A DNA stretch of 64,000 bases from Erinaceus europaeus (GCF_950295315.1 NC_080185.1:48775237-48839236); one strand, 5' to 3'; positions 45,729 to 57,483 are shown, numbered from the stretch's first letter. Notes: generated from the sequence alone by a model not told the origin. Numbers and translations: made by a program.

Positions 45729-46230
45729 TGGTAGGGGCAGCTGCAGTCTGTGGAAGGATTCACAGAGAGGAGCGGGGAACTGGTTTAAACAATACAAGGT
45801 TTATTAGGGTGAAACTAGTAAAAGGCAAAATAAGCACTTATCATGAAGGGTTAAGAGCACTCTAGGTCCATAAAGTCTGAGTATATTTATCAAAACTTTA
45901 GTCCCACAAGATAAACAATTATCGGCTCTGGTAAAGGTTGTTCATGGCTGTAGAGCGGTCTAAAAGTTTACCAGCTAGCAGAGTCACACGAGTTCAGTTC
46001 CCAGGAGAAGTATCCATGGTGGATACTCTGCCAAGATGTATCAGACCAGGAGAAGCAGCAGCAGCCAGAAAAGAGCAACATGATCAAAGTTCTTTGCTTT
46101 TATACATTCCCTTAAAAGATGTCACCCCTTGTGATAGCCTTTACCTGCACAGGAGTTTGTCTCTGAAGCACCTCCTCAGGGTGACATTATTTGTATGCTA
46201 ATAGTCCCAAACTCCTGTTGGGTCACAACA
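45729..46230 (-). mobile_element. solo LTR of another endogenous retrovirus, ~500 bp, minus strand
   Basis: Minus-strand reading begins TGTTGTGACCCAACAGGAG and ends CCCTACCA (TG...CA). It has TATAAAAG (plus 46096-46106 reversed) and a poly(A) signal AATAAA (reversed TTTATT near 45802) followed by a GTATTG region. It carries no coding sequence. TSDs are not clear because another insertion lies directly to the right. It differs in sequence and length from the LTR at 27773. Confidence 0.65.
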
Positions 46231-46239
46231 TAATGATTT

Positions 46240-47505
46240 CCAGAACATGCAGCTTCCTGGGCCAGTGGGGGGTGGGGGTGGGAGTGGATGGGAGGGATGG
46301 GCCACAATCTTTTGGTGGTGGGAATGGTGTTTATGTACACTCCTAGTAAAATGTAGTCATATAAATCACTAGTTAATTAATATGAGAGGGGGAAAATTAA
46401 TTGTATGTCTCGAAGTTTTCAAAACACAAACTGAATCTTTTTAATATATAGGCTGTGTAATTGATATGCAGACTCTTTCAAAAGCCTAAACCAAGTAGAT
46501 CAGAAGCAACCAATAGCACAGCTATATACGAGATACTGGGTACTGTACAGCAAACCCTAACAAATGGACTTTTCAAAGTTAACCCAATTACCAATTAATG
46601 TGATGATAACATTACCTATCGATTGGCTTTTTGAACCCTAAGACAGCAGGAACCTCACATCTCCACTATAGAGCCTCTACTTCCCCCAGTCCTGGAACCA
46701 TTGGATAGGGCCCACTTTCCTGTATGCCTCTCCCAATCCATATCAAATAATATTGCATCTGCCAATCACAACCTAATCAACGCAACGATTGCCACCTCAA
46801 CATGCTTCACTTCAAACTGTGTCCAGAGACTTCATGTGTGGAATGACAACCCTTCAGCTTCATTACTCGGGTGAGACCTTTTCTTTCATAGTATACTCTA
46901 ATTCCATCTCAGGTGGTTCCCTTTCTAACAAAGTCCCAAAACCTAGACATACACCAGTTTCTGTGAGAGAGAGCATATGTTCACACGTATCCGTAAACTA
47001 CTGCAAAATATATACCTGAAAGCAGAAGTACACTAGAGTTTACAGTGAGTACCCCCCTAATACTTCCTCTCCACTATTCCAAGCTTTGGGTCTATGATTG
47101 CTCAACAATTTGTTTGGATTCGTATGTAACTCTCTTTTCAGTCATCAGGTTCCAGATGTCATCAGGATGCCAGCCAGGCTTTCCTGGACTGAAGACCCCA
47201 CCAATATGCCCTAGAGCTCTGCTTCCCCAGAGACCCACCCTACTAGGGAAAGAGAGAGGCAGATTGGGAGTATGGACCAACCAGTCAACGCCCATGTTCA
47301 GCGGGGAAGCAATTACAGAAGCCAGACCTTCTATCTTCTACAACCCACAATGAACCTGAGTCCATGTTCCCAGAGGGATAGAGAATGGGAAAGCTATCAG
47401 GGGAGGGGGTGGGATATAGAGATTGGTTGGTGGTTATTGTGTGGAGTTGTACCTCTCCTACCCTATGGTTTTGTTAATTAATCCTTTCTTAAATAAAAAA
47501 GAAAA
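46240..47505 (+). mobile_element. 5'-truncated L1 tail (3' UTR only), plus strand
   Basis: Starts CATGCAGCTTCCTGGGCCAGTGGGGGG at the beginning of the 3' UTR and runs to an A-rich end (AATCCTTTCTTAAATAAAAAAGAAAAAAAA). ATAATGATT and ATAATGGTT on either side may be its TSD. Confidence 0.85.
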
Positions 47506-47514
47506 AAAATAATG

Positions 47515-48145
47515 GTTGTTTAGAAGAATGTTATTTTTTCTCTGTATTTTTAAAATTTTGGTTTTGTCATTAATTATTACTTTAATTCCATTCTCATTTA
47601 AGACGATGCTTGAATAATTTTAATATTCCAGAATTTATTGACAATATCTTTGTGATCTTTGTGTCTTCTATACTTGAAAAAGATTCATATGAGCTCCAAT
47701 GGAATGTGTTTTATTTGTACACTGTAGTCATGAGCTTTGTAGATGTTTAGTAGATTCAACTTATCTATCTCCTCCTTTAAGGTTCATGTTTTCTTATTAA
47801 GTTTTTTTTCTGTTAGGGAGGTTGAAGTGTTACAGTCTCCAGTATCATTAATGATTTATCTATCTACTCAGATCCGTTGATAGTTGTATATCTTCCTCTT
47901 TGTTATCTCAGGTGTTCTTTCCCTTTCTCTTTTTCTCTTTCTGGGACATCTATGTTACAATTGCTATGACTTTTAGTGCTATTCCATACATTGCTATTTC
48001 TATTCTAATCATTTCATGTCCTCTCCTTTCTGTCTCTTTGCTCATTAAAAATGAATTCATTGATTCATCCTCATGATCAATTATTTTTTCAAGCCCCTCA
48101 ACTGTATTCAGTAATTCAACTATTGTGGCCATAAGCTCTTTTTAA
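47515..48145 (-). mobile_element. old L1 ORF2 endonuclease and ORF1 remnants, minus strand
   Basis: Continuation of 45465-45728. It follows endonuclease coding sequence backwards (about 47600-47880) and then ORF1 coiled-coil-like sequence (48132-47950: NTVEGLEKIIDHEDE). Reading frames are decayed. Confidence 0.6.
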
Positions 48146-48149
48146 TATT

Positions 48150-48310
48150 TTTACTAGTGATTTAATAATGGTTATGAAACCATAAGGTTACAGGATTATA
48201 ATTCCACACCACCTCTTTTACCACAGTTGTGTTACTTGCCCTCCTATCATCCCATTGAGGATAACCATTATAGCTTTTATCAAAATCTTATCAGCAATCT
48301 GACTACTTTT
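48150..48310 (-). mobile_element. L1 3' end fragment, minus strand
   Basis: Minus strand: AAAGAGGTGGTGTGGAATTATAATCCTGTAACCTTATGGTTTCATAACCATTATTAAATC, the terminal block of the L1 3' UTR, diverged. Confidence 0.55.
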
Positions 48311-48638
48311 CTCACAAATACATGTGCTTCAATTCCTTATGTGGAGCATATGAGCAAAGCCATCTTTCTGTGAAATGAATGCCATTTGGTAACAGAAGTA
48401 AACTATAGTAATGAAAGTTCTTCAACATAAATAACTGATGGATAAAAATTTTTGACATTATGTCTTCCTGCTCCCTCTTTGTTTTAAATAAAAACTAAAG
48501 AAGTGGGAGGCATTACAATTTTACAAAATATTTTCAAGCCTGAGGTTCCAGGGTTTCAGTTTTAGTCTCAGACACCATCTTAGCCCAGAGCTGAAAATTT
48601 CTCATGTGGGGTTAAAAATAGAAAATAAAAAAAATAAA
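48311..48638. other. mostly unassigned; possible worn family-C SINE near 48500-48620
   Basis: 48535-48610 has CAAGCCTGAGGTTCCAGGGTTTCAGTTTTAGTCTCAGACACC...CCCAGAGCTGAAAATTT, which recalls family C, but it is too diverged to be sure. The rest shows nothing. Confidence 0.35.
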
Positions 48639-48639
48639 G

Positions 48640-48852
48640 GGGCATAGTGATGGTACACCCAGTTGAGTGCTCATGTTGCCATCCACAAGGACGTGAGTTC
48701 AAGTCCCCATCCCCACCTACAGGGGAAAAGCCTCATGATCTGTGGAGTGTTGATATAGGTATCTCTCTCTTGGCCTCACTATCACCCCTGACTCTGCCCT
48801 CTCAATTTCTCTCTGTCCTATAAAATAAAATTAATAAATATTTAAAATTACA
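48640..48852 (+). mobile_element. SINE family B, plus strand
   Basis: GGGGCATAGTGATGGTACACCCAGTTGAGTGCTCATGTTGCCATCCACAAGGACGTGAGTTCAAGTCCCC, a CTACAGGGGAAAAGCCTCATG block, and a CTGTCCTATAAAATAAAATTAATAAATA tail. Directly followed by a family-A SINE. Confidence 0.85.
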
Positions 48853-48856
48853 GATG

Positions 48857-49140
48857 CTGGGGGTTGAGCTGTAGTGCAGTGGGTTAAGCGCACATGGTGC
48901 GAAACTCGAGGACTGGCCCCAGTTCCAGCCCCTGGCTCCCCACCTGCGGGAGAGGTCACTTTACGAATGGTGAAGCAGGTTTGCAGGTGTCTATCTTTCT
49001 CTCCCCCTCTCTGTCTTTCCCCTCCTCTCTCCATTTCTCTCTGTCCTATCTGGCAACAGCAACATCAATAAAAACAACAATAACCACAACGATGATAAAA
49101 ACAAGGGCAACAAAAAAGGGACAATAAATAAATAAATAAA
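48857..49140 (+). mobile_element. SINE family A, plus strand
   Basis: GGGGGTTGAGCTGTAGTGCAGTGGGTTAAGCGCACATGGTGCGAAAC head, GTTCCAGCCCCTGGCTCCCCACCTGCGGG, TCTTTCTCTCCCCCTCTCTGTC, and a tail ending AATAAATAAATAAAC. Confidence 0.9.
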
Positions 49141-49254
49141 CTTTTCCCTTTATTCACATATTTATTTATTTCTCATGTACTTATTTACTACTACCAAGTT
49201 ATCACTGGGGGCTTAAATGCCTACAGGATAAATCCACTGCTCCTGGCAACTTTT

Positions 49255-49455
49255 CTTTTTTTTTTTTGAGGGGCAGGAGTAGAGACTGAGCAATTTAGAG
49301 AGCAATAAAGATATATAGAGAGAAACAGACACCTGCAGCACTGCTTCACCACTGGTGACCTTTCTCTCTCTGCAGGTGGGGACCAGAGATTTGAACCCTA
49401 GTTCTTGTTCACTGTCGATGTGTGTTTTCTACTGACTACACCACTACCATACCTC
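49255..49455 (-). mobile_element. SINE family B, minus strand
   Basis: Minus strand: GGTATGGTAGTGGTGTAGTCAGTAGAAAACACACATCGACAGTGAACAAGAACTAGGGTTCAAATC, then CACCTGCAGAGAGAGAAAGG and a CTCTCTATATATCTTTATTGCTCTC tail. Diverged. Confidence 0.7.
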
Positions 49456-49754
49456 CTCCCTGAATAGACTTTTTTGAGAATAATCAATAAGTCCTTATCA
49501 TTAAAAGGAATAAATCTCTTAAACCTGAATGCCTTACTTCTTACCACCTGATTGTAGGATTCTAAAACCTTGATAAATTGTGCTTAGGTATAAGAACTTT
49601 GCTGGATAATTTATAAACTCTCTTGTGTCTCTAATAACATGTTTCCTAGGGGTGTTAGGCTGATTTTAAGAGGCCTCATGTTCTAATTATGAGAAGTGTA
49701 AAGTCTTATTGTCCTCTTTAATCCTTCCTCCCTTTCTCTGTTTTTTTTTTTTAA

Positions 49755-49890
49755 ATTTTATTTAATTAGTGCTTTACACAAAACAAGAGAGGTATTAAGT
49801 CCATGCCATTCCCACCACCAGAGTTCTGTGTCCCATTCCTTCCACTGGAAATTGCAGTGATTCTTCTGAGGGTACAGATATGGCTTGAAT
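49755..49890 (-). mobile_element. L1 3' end fragment, minus strand
   Basis: TTTAAATTTTATTTAATTAGTGCTTTACACAAAACAAGAGAGGTATTAAGTCCATGCCATTCCCACCACCAG is the reverse of the end of the L1 3' UTR. ~130 bp only. Confidence 0.65.
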
Positions 49891-49894
49891 ATTG

Positions 49895-50000
49895 TTTATG
49901 TAACTATCTATCTATCATCCATCTATCTAATCTATGTCATCTACCTACTCTATCTAATCTAGCTATCTATTTATCTATCTATCAATCTATCTACCTATCT
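49895..50000 (+). repeat. (CTAT)n-type imperfect microsatellite
   Basis: CTATCTATCTATCATCCATCTATCTAATCTATG...CTATTTATCTATCTATCAATCTATCTACCTATCTG; interrupted tetranucleotide array. Confidence 0.9.
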
Positions 50001-50145
50001 GTCCATTTTTTTCTATTGTCCTGCCTTCTCTTCCATTTTAAGTCACATTTCAAGTGTCCTTCCTTTTATTAAACAAATTTAAAAAAATACAAATGCTACT
50101 ATATTGAGGAATTTTTCATCTATCCTTTTTATTTTTTGATCACAA

Positions 50146-53033
50146 CCCTTTACTGTTTCAGCAAAATCAATCAAATACCTAGGAATAAAGTTGACCAAAG
50201 AAGTGAAAGACGTATACTGAAAACTATGAGTCGTACTCAAGGAAATAGAAACTGATACCAAGAAATGAAAAGATATCCCATGCTCATGGATTGGAAGAAT
50301 AAATATCATCAAAATGAATATTCTCCTCAGAGCCATATACAAATTTAATGCAATACCCATCAGAGTTCCATCAAGCTTCTTTAAGAGAATAGAACAAACA
50401 CTACAATCATTTATCTGGAACATGAAAACACCTAGAATTGCCAAAACCATCTTGAGGAAAAGAAACAGAAATGGAGGCATCACACTGCCAGACCTTAAAC
50501 TATATTATAAAGCCATCATCATCACAACAGCATGGTACTGGAACAAAAATAGGCACACAGACCAGTGGAACAGAATTGAAAGCCCAGAAATAAATCCCCA
50601 CACCTATGGGCATCTAATCTTTGATAAGGTGGCCCAAAGGATTAAATGGAAGAAGGAGGCTCTCTTCAATAAATGGTGCTGGGAAAACTGGCTTGTAACA
50701 TACAGAAGAATGAAATTGAACCACTTTATCTCACCAGAAACAAAAATAAACTCCAAATAGATCAAAGACCTGGATGTCAGACCAGAAACAATCAAATACT
50801 TCGAGGAAAACATTGGTAAAACAGTTTCCCACCTATACCTCACGGACATCTTTGATGAATCAAACCCAATTGCAAGGAGGACTAAAGCAGAAACAAACCA
50901 ATGGGACTACATCAAATTGAAAAGCTTCTGCACATCCAAAGAAACTACTAAACAAACAAAGAGACCTCTCACAGAATGGGAAAGATCTTCACATGCCATA
51001 CATCAGACAAGAAACTAATCACCAAAATATATAAAGAGCTCTCAAACTTAGCACCAAAAAAGCAAATGACCCCATCGAAAAACAGGCAGAGGATATGAAC
51101 AAAACATTCACTACAGAGGAGATCCAAAAGGCTAACAAACATATGAAAAACTGCTCTAGGTCACTGATTTTCAGAGAAATGCAAATTAAGACAACACTAA
51201 GATACCACCTCACTCCTGTAAGAATGGCATACATCAAAAAGGACAGCATCAAAAAATGCTGGAGAGGTTATGGGGATAGAGGATCCCTTTTGCATTGCTG
51301 GTGGGAATGTAAATTGGTACAGCCTCTGTGGAGAGCAGTCTGGAAAACTCTCAGAATGCTAGACATGGACCTTCCATATGATCCAGCAATTCCTCTCCTG
51401 GGGTTATACCCCAAGGACTCCATAACACCCAACCAAAAAGAGGTGTGTACTCCTATGTTCATAGTAGCACAATTCATAATAGCTAAAACCTGGAAGCAAC
51501 CCAGGTGCCCAACAACAGATGAGTGGCTGAGAAAGCTGTGGTATATATACATAATGGAATACTATGCAGCTATGAAGAACAATGAACCCACCTTCTCTGA
51601 CCCATCTTGGACAGAGCTAGAAGGAATTATGTTAAGTGAGCTAAGTCAGAAAGATAAAAATGAGTATGGGATGATCCCACTCATCAACAGAAGTTGACTA
51701 AAAAGATCTGAAAGGGAAACTAAAAGCAGGACCTGATCAAATTGTAAGTAGGGCACCAAAGTAAAAACCCTGTGCTGAGTGGTAGACATGCAACTTCCTG
51801 GGCCAGTGAGGTGTGGGAGTGGGTGGGAGGGATGGGTCACAGTCTTTTGGTGGTGGGAATGGTGTTTATGTACACTCCTAGTAAAATGTAGTCATACAAA
51901 TCACTAGTTAATTAATATGAGAAGGGGAAAAGTAATTGTATGACTCGAAGTTTTTTAAAACACAGACTGAATCTTTTTAATATATAGGCTGTTTAACTGA
52001 TATGCAGACTCTTTCAAAAGCCTAGACTAAGTAGATCAGAAGCAACCGATAGCATAGCTAAGTACAAGATTCTGGGTACTGTACAGCAAACCCTAACAAA
52101 TGGACTTTTCAAAGTTAAGCCAATTACCAAATAATGTGATGATAACATTAACTATTGATTGTCTTTTGGGACCCTAAGACAGCAGGAACCTCACATCTCC
52201 ACTATAGAGCCTCTACTTCCCCCAGTCCTGCAACCTTTGGGTAGGGCCCACTTTCCCGTATGCCTCTCCCAATCCATATCAAATAATATTGCTTCTGCTG
52301 ATCACAACCTAATCAACACAACGATTGCCCCCTCAACATGCTTCACTTCAGACTGTCCAGAGACTTCATGTGTGGAATGACAACCCTTCAGCTTCATTAC
52401 TCGGGTGAGACCTTTCCTTTCATAGTATACTCTAATTCCATCTCAGGTGGTTCACTTTCTAACAAAGTCCCAAAACCTAGATATACACCAGTTTCTGTGA
52501 GAGAGAGCATATGTTCACACATATACATAAACTACTTCAAAATATATACCTGAAAACAGAAGTACACTAGAGTTTACAGTGAGTATCCCCCTAATACTTC
52601 CTCTCCACTATTCCACGCTTTGGGTCCATGATTGCTCAACAATTTGTTTGGCTTTGTATGTTAACTCTCTTTTCAGTCACCAAGTTCCAGATGTCATCAG
52701 GATGCCGGCCAGGCTTCCCTGGACTGAAGACCCCACCAATGTGTCCTGGAGCTCTACTTCCCCAGAGACCCACCCTACTAGGGAAAGAGAGAAGCAGACT
52801 GGGAGTATGGACCGACCAGTCAACGCCTATGTTCAGCAGGGAAGCAATTACAGAAGCCAGACCTTCTACCTTCTACAACCCACAATGACCCTGGGTCCAT
52901 GCTCCCAGAGGGATAGATAGTGGGAAAGCTATCAGGGGAGGGAGTGGGACATGGAGATTGGGTGGTGGGAATTGTGTTGAGTTGTACCCCTCCTACACTA
53001 TGGTTTTGTTAATTTATCCTTTCTTTAAAAAAT
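50146..53033 (+). mobile_element. 5'-truncated L1 with an unusually long (~58 bp) TSD
   Basis: From the end of the ORF2 RT (TACTGTTTCAGCAAAATCAATC) through the C-terminal region and 3' UTR to a short A-tail. Flanks 50088-50145 and 53034-53090 are near-identical over ~58 bp (both contain ACTATATTGAGGAATTTTTC), with a few substitutions and a small indel. The target is an old minus-strand L1 RT segment. ORF2 frames 50314-50760 and 51095-51697 are open, with the C-terminal motif CWRGYGDRGSLLHCWWEC (second Cys to Tyr) and a normal end at INRS. Confidence 0.9.
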
Positions 53034-53136
53034 TACAGATGTTACTATATTGAGGAATTTTTCATCTATCCTTTTATGTTTTGATCAAAAGGGAATTTAA
53101 TGCTTTCTCTGCATCTATTGAGATAACCATGTTCTT

Positions 53137-53247
53137 TCTTCCTTCCTTTCTTTTTTTCTTCCTTTCTTTCTCTCTCTTTCTTTCTTCTCCTCCTCTTCTT
53201 CCTCTTCCTCTTCCTCCTCCTCCTCCTTCTCTTCCTTCTTCTTCTCT
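53137..53247 (+). repeat. polypyrimidine (CTT/TCC) tract
   Basis: A ~110-base run almost wholly of C and T (TTCTTCCTTCCTTTC...CCTCCTCTTCTTCC...TCCTCCTCCTCC...TTCTTCTTCTC). It lies inside old L1 coding sequence; its purine strand could form triplex or be unstable in replication. Confidence 0.9.
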
Positions 53248-53441
53248 AATTTTTGTTAGATCACTGTCTGCTTTTGATATTCAGGTAATGATGGCTTCAT
53301 AGAAGGTGGAAGGTCATTTTCCTCTGGCTTCAGTAATTTGGAAGAAATTGTAAATTGCAGGTATTAGCTCTTCTTTGAAGGATTTGCAGAATTCATTGTG
53401 AAGCTATCTGAGCCTGGACTTTTGTTGTTGGAAAGGCTTTT

Positions 53442-53800
53442 TTCTTTTCTTTCTTTCTTTTCTTTTCTTTTTTTTTTTTTTTTGACTCCAGGGTTATCAC
53501 TGGGGCTGGGTGCCTTTACCACCAATCCATTGCTCCCGGATTTTCCCTTTTGTTTCCTTTGTTGTTTATCATTGTTGTTGTTATTATTGTTGTTATTGCT
53601 GTCATTGTTATTGGACGGAGAGAAGTCTAGAGAGGAGGGAAAGACAGAGAGGGGAGAGAAAGATAGACACTTGCAGACCTGCTTCACCTTTGTGAAGTGA
53701 CCCCCACTGCAGGTGGGGAGCTGGGGTTCAAACTTCTATCCTTCCCAGGTCCTTGCACTTTGCGCCATGTGCACTTAACCTGCTACTACCACCCAACCCC
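53442..53800 (-). mobile_element. SINE family A (long form) with perfect 14-bp TSD, minus strand
   Basis: TSDs TTGGAAAGGCTTTT at 53428-53441 and 53801-53814. On the minus strand: GGGGTTGGGTGGTAGTAGCAGGTTAAGTGCACATGG head, pyrimidine-rich middle, the long-form 3' section (GGATTGGTGGTAAAGGCACCCAGCCCCAGTGATAACCCTGGAG) and a long A-rich tail with AAAG repeats. Confidence 0.9.
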
Positions 53801-54240
53801 TTGGAAAGGCTTTTGACAACTGCTTCAAAATATTGGGTTGTAATTGGACTATTCATGTTTTCTAGGTCTTCATGACTCAGTCTTGGGAGGTTGTATGTTT
53901 TAAGGAACTTATGCATTTCTCCTAGGTTCTCTAGTTTGGTGGCATATAGCTGTTCACAAAAACCTGCATGATGTTCTGGATTTCTGTGATGTCTTTTGTG
54001 ATATCTCCCCTTTCATTATTTAATTAATAAGTCCTCTCTCATGCTTGTTTGTTTTTTGTCAGTATGGCTAAGGACTTATCCATTTTGTTGACAAAAGAAG
54101 AAGCTAGTTTTAAAGAGCTAACTACTAGTTTCATTAATCTTGAGTGCTTTGTTTGATTGATTATGTACAATGAACATTATTAAATTACTATATTATGGAA
54201 ATTACTCTGGCTTTTTGTTCGTGTTAAATATTAGTTTAAC

Positions 54241-55955
54241 AATCTATATAGAGCAATTTAGCAGTAAATGGAAAGAAACTGAAAGTTTTCCCTCTGAATA
54301 ATATAAAACAGAAATGCCCACTGTCTCTATTACTATTCAGCATAGTTTTGGAAGTCCTAGCCACACAATTAGACAATATATAGAGACCAAAGTGATACAA
54401 ATTGGAAGAGAGGAAGTCAAATGGTCACTATTTGCAGATGATATGATAGTATACATTGAAAATCCAAAAGAATCCAGGAAGAAACTCCTGGAGATTATCA
54501 AGCAATATGCTAAGGTGGCTAGCTACAAAATTAACATACAGAAAACTTCTACATAAACACTAACCTGAAGAAGAAGATATCCAGAAATTTATTTCATTCA
54601 CCATAGCAGCAAAAACAATAAAATACAAACCTAAAGAAGAAAGTGAAAGACCTTTATATTGAAAATTATGAGGTACCTATTAAATAAGTAGAAAAAGATA
54701 CAAAGAAATTGGAAGACATCCCCTGCTTATGGGGAGGAAGGACTAATATAGTCAAAATTAATATTCTACCCAGAGCTGTATACAGATTTACTGAAATCCC
54801 TATCAAGGTCCCACCAAATTTCTTCAAGAGAGCAGGGCAAAATATACAAAGTTTATCTGGAAACAAAATTTACTCAGGATAATAAAAAAAATCTTAAGGA
54901 AAAAGAACAAAAACAGAGGCATTATGCTTCCATACCTGAGAACATAATTCAGAGTCATTATAATTAAAATGGACTGGCATTGGAACCAAAACAGACACAT
55001 AAACCAGTGAAATAGAATTGAGAACCTAAAAAGAAGCACTATGCCTAGGGCCAACTAATTTTTGACAAGGGATATTAAATGAAAAAAAAAAAAGAGCCTA
55101 TTCAACAAATGGTGTTAGGGTAACTGGGTTGAAACATGCAGAAGAATGAAACTGGACCACCAAATTTCATCACATACTCCAGGGGCTGGGTGGTGGTACA
55201 CTTTCTTGAGTGCACATGTTAAAGTATACAAGGACCTGAGTTCAAGCCCCCAGTCCCCTTCTGCAAGGGGGAAGCTTCACAAGAGAGTGCTGCAGTTGAC
55301 TCTCTCACTTTCCCCCTCTATCTCCTCCTCAATTCTCAATTTCTCTCTAATACATAAGTATATATATAAATTAAAGCACTTGAAATGAGTAACTTAAAAT
55401 AGTTATCTCTGAACAGATTAAAAGTTTAGAAGTTACACTAAAAACTATCAATACTTACAGGAAAACATAGAGCTCTCTTCCATATAAATTTTTGCCACAT
55501 CTTCACTGATTCAAATCTAATTGCTAGGAAAAAAAAAAAAGCAAAAATAGTCCAATGAGACTACATCAAATTGAAAAGCTTCTACAAGGCAAAGGGAATC
55601 AACACCATAACAAAAAGACACCTCCTCAGAGTGAGAGAAAATCTTTATATTTCATACACGGGACAGAGGACTGATAACCAAATATATAATGAACACATTA
55701 AAATAAACAATGAAAAGACAACTTCCCTAAAAAATATGGGGGAGGGGTATGAGCAAAATCTCTTCCAAAGAACAGATCCAAAGGGCAAACATTCATATGA
55801 AATAATGCTCTAAGTCACTGATCATCAGAAAAGTATAAAATAAAAATGACAATGAAATACCACTTTATACCTATAAGAAAATCTCATTATAAAATTAGAA
55901 ACACCAACTATTGGAGAGTCTATAGGGTAGGAGGGACTTATCTCATTTTAGTTTG
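54241..55955 (+). mobile_element. old L1, 3' segment of the twin-primed copy, plus strand
   Basis: ORF2 from the RT onward: a frame at 54314-54556 keeps FADDMIVYIENPKESRKKL; later parts (54700-55180 and 55380-55900) are decayed but follow the ORF2 order. It ends near 55955 without a clear 3' UTR. A SINE interrupts it at 55183-55377. Confidence 0.75.
55183..55377 (+). mobile_element. SINE family B, plus strand
   Basis: GGGGCTGGGTGGTGGTACACTTTCTTGAGTGCACATGTTAAAGTATACAAGGACCTGAGTTCAAGCCCCC, then TTCTGCAAGGGGGAAGCTTCACAAG, and an A/T-rich tail. Confidence 0.85.
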
Positions 55956-55959
55956 ACAG

Positions 55960-57190
55960 ATTTTTGTACTGTAAAGCTAAAATTTTTGTTCAGAATTACA
56001 TTTAATTCAGTGAGGAATTTCCTAACCTTGCTGAATTTGTCAAGTTCAGTGACCATGAATTGGACACCTATTTTGTGTTCTACACTATGCTAATTACTGA
56101 GATTATTCACTGGTCATAAGAACTTAGGTAAATACAGAAGATAAACAGGTACATAAATAATTTTAATACAAATAAATAAGAATAAATGCTTTAATAATGG
56201 TAGAATCAAAGTAAAATGGGACTCAGAGGAGAGAGACTAGTCATGCTTGTACTTTTTCAAAAATAGTTATTTGCATTCTTTATTCTTTTGTTATGATTTA
56301 AAATTTTAAGAGATAATCTTGACAGAAGTTTACAGTTATATTTTAATTAGATATCATTGAAAGCAGAAGGATAGAACTAGGTACTGTAGCTCATAAACAA
56401 GAATTAATTAGCGTATGTCAAATGAAAAAAATGCCTTAATTCAGTAGTTCAAAATAATTTATCTGATCCTACATAAATGTAAATAGAATACACAAGCACA
56501 TAGACAGTTATATCTTTTCTAGTCCAGTAATACAAAACAAACAAACATCACTTAAAGAGTGACAAGAAAACTTAAATGTACTGTTTTGAGACAATTTTGA
56601 TAACAAAAAATTACATTTAAATTGACCAACTGCAAGGAAAATAATAAAACTGTTGGTAGATGTAGTTTAATCCATAATTATCTTTGTGAAGTGAAGAGGG
56701 ATTTACTCTGTGCTACTCATAATGGCTGACAATAATCCTCCTCAGTGATTTAGCTATTTTTAAATGCATGTTTACATATAGAACATGATTGCTTTTGTTC
56801 TCTATAAAACAGATTAAGTGATTAAAAACTTGAGAGGATTATTAAAGAAACTTCACTATGTTTTGATTGTAATCAAGATAAGGAACACTAGCCCTTCATA
56901 ATATGAATTCTAAAGTTCAAATGAACCTATATTTCTTACTGAAATTCTATAGGTGCTTTGGATAAGGAACTAGAGTGATTATTATACAAATCACTGAACT
57001 ATTCTCTGAGTTAAATATATACTAAAATTCTAAATAACCTTAATGTTATTTAGTCCATATAATGTTTCAAATAAAGTTAGATATCTTAAAATTTAGTTCA
57101 AATGCATCAGTTGACAGATTTAAAAAAAAAGGGTCTATCTAGCAGAAAATAATTCATTTGTTCAAGGTTCCTACAACCAATAGAGCTTTA
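55960..57190. other. AT-rich DNA without recognised features
   Basis: About 1.2 kb with no repeat family, RNA gene or sizeable frame that I can support. Probably unique sequence. Confidence 0.45.
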
Positions 57191-57206
57191 ATTAGAATGT
57201 AAATTG

Positions 57207-57471
57207 CTGGGAGTTGGGCTGTAGCGCAGCGGGTTAAGCGCAGGTGGCGCAAAGCACAAGGACAGGCAGAAGGATCCCGGTTCGAACCCCGGTTCACAGG
57301 CGGTGAAGCAGGTCTGCAGGTGTCTATCTTTCTCTCCTCCTCTCTGTCTTCCCCTCCTCTCTCCATTTCTCTCTGTCCTATCCGACAACGACAACAACAA
57401 TAATAGCTACAACAATAAAACATCAAGGGCAACAAAAGGGAATAAATAAATAAAATAGATATTAAAAAAAA
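57207..57471 (+). mobile_element. SINE family A, near-consensus, perfect 13-bp TSD
   Basis: TSDs AGAATGTAAATTG at 57194-57206 and 57472-57484. The pol III A box (TAGCGCAGCGG, 57222-57232) and B box (GGTTCGAACCC, 57279-57289) are intact. The copy lacks the ~25-bp GGCTCCCCACCTGCAGGGG block present in other members. The tail is AAATAAATAAAATAGATATTAAAAAAAA. It appears the youngest family-A copy in the window and landed at the 5' edge of an L1. Confidence 0.92.
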
Positions 57472-57483
57472 AGAATGTAAATT

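Larger units (their letters stand above)
53034..54240 (-). mobile_element. old L1, inverted 5' segment (twin priming)
   Basis: Minus-strand ORF2 sequence from just before the RT (53916-53728: HKFLKTYNLPRLSHEDLENM) to the RT segment that ends near 53034 (AGATGCAGAGAAAGC, FLNIV region). The continuation of that protein region starts on the plus strand at ~54243. The same element thus has its 5' part inverted, as expected of twin priming. A SINE interrupts it at 53442-53800. Confidence 0.7.

Noticed and set aside
53137..53247. Tail of an RTE-like element (CTT repeats, like those at 12504 and 60019)
   Set aside because: No CTAGCG terminus and no TSD; it is a long mixed pyrimidine tract inside an L1.
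57222..57289. Functional tRNA gene
   Set aside because: The A and B boxes belong to a SINE with a TSD and a long non-tRNA tail; no cloverleaf is expected. The same holds for the other family A, B and C copies.
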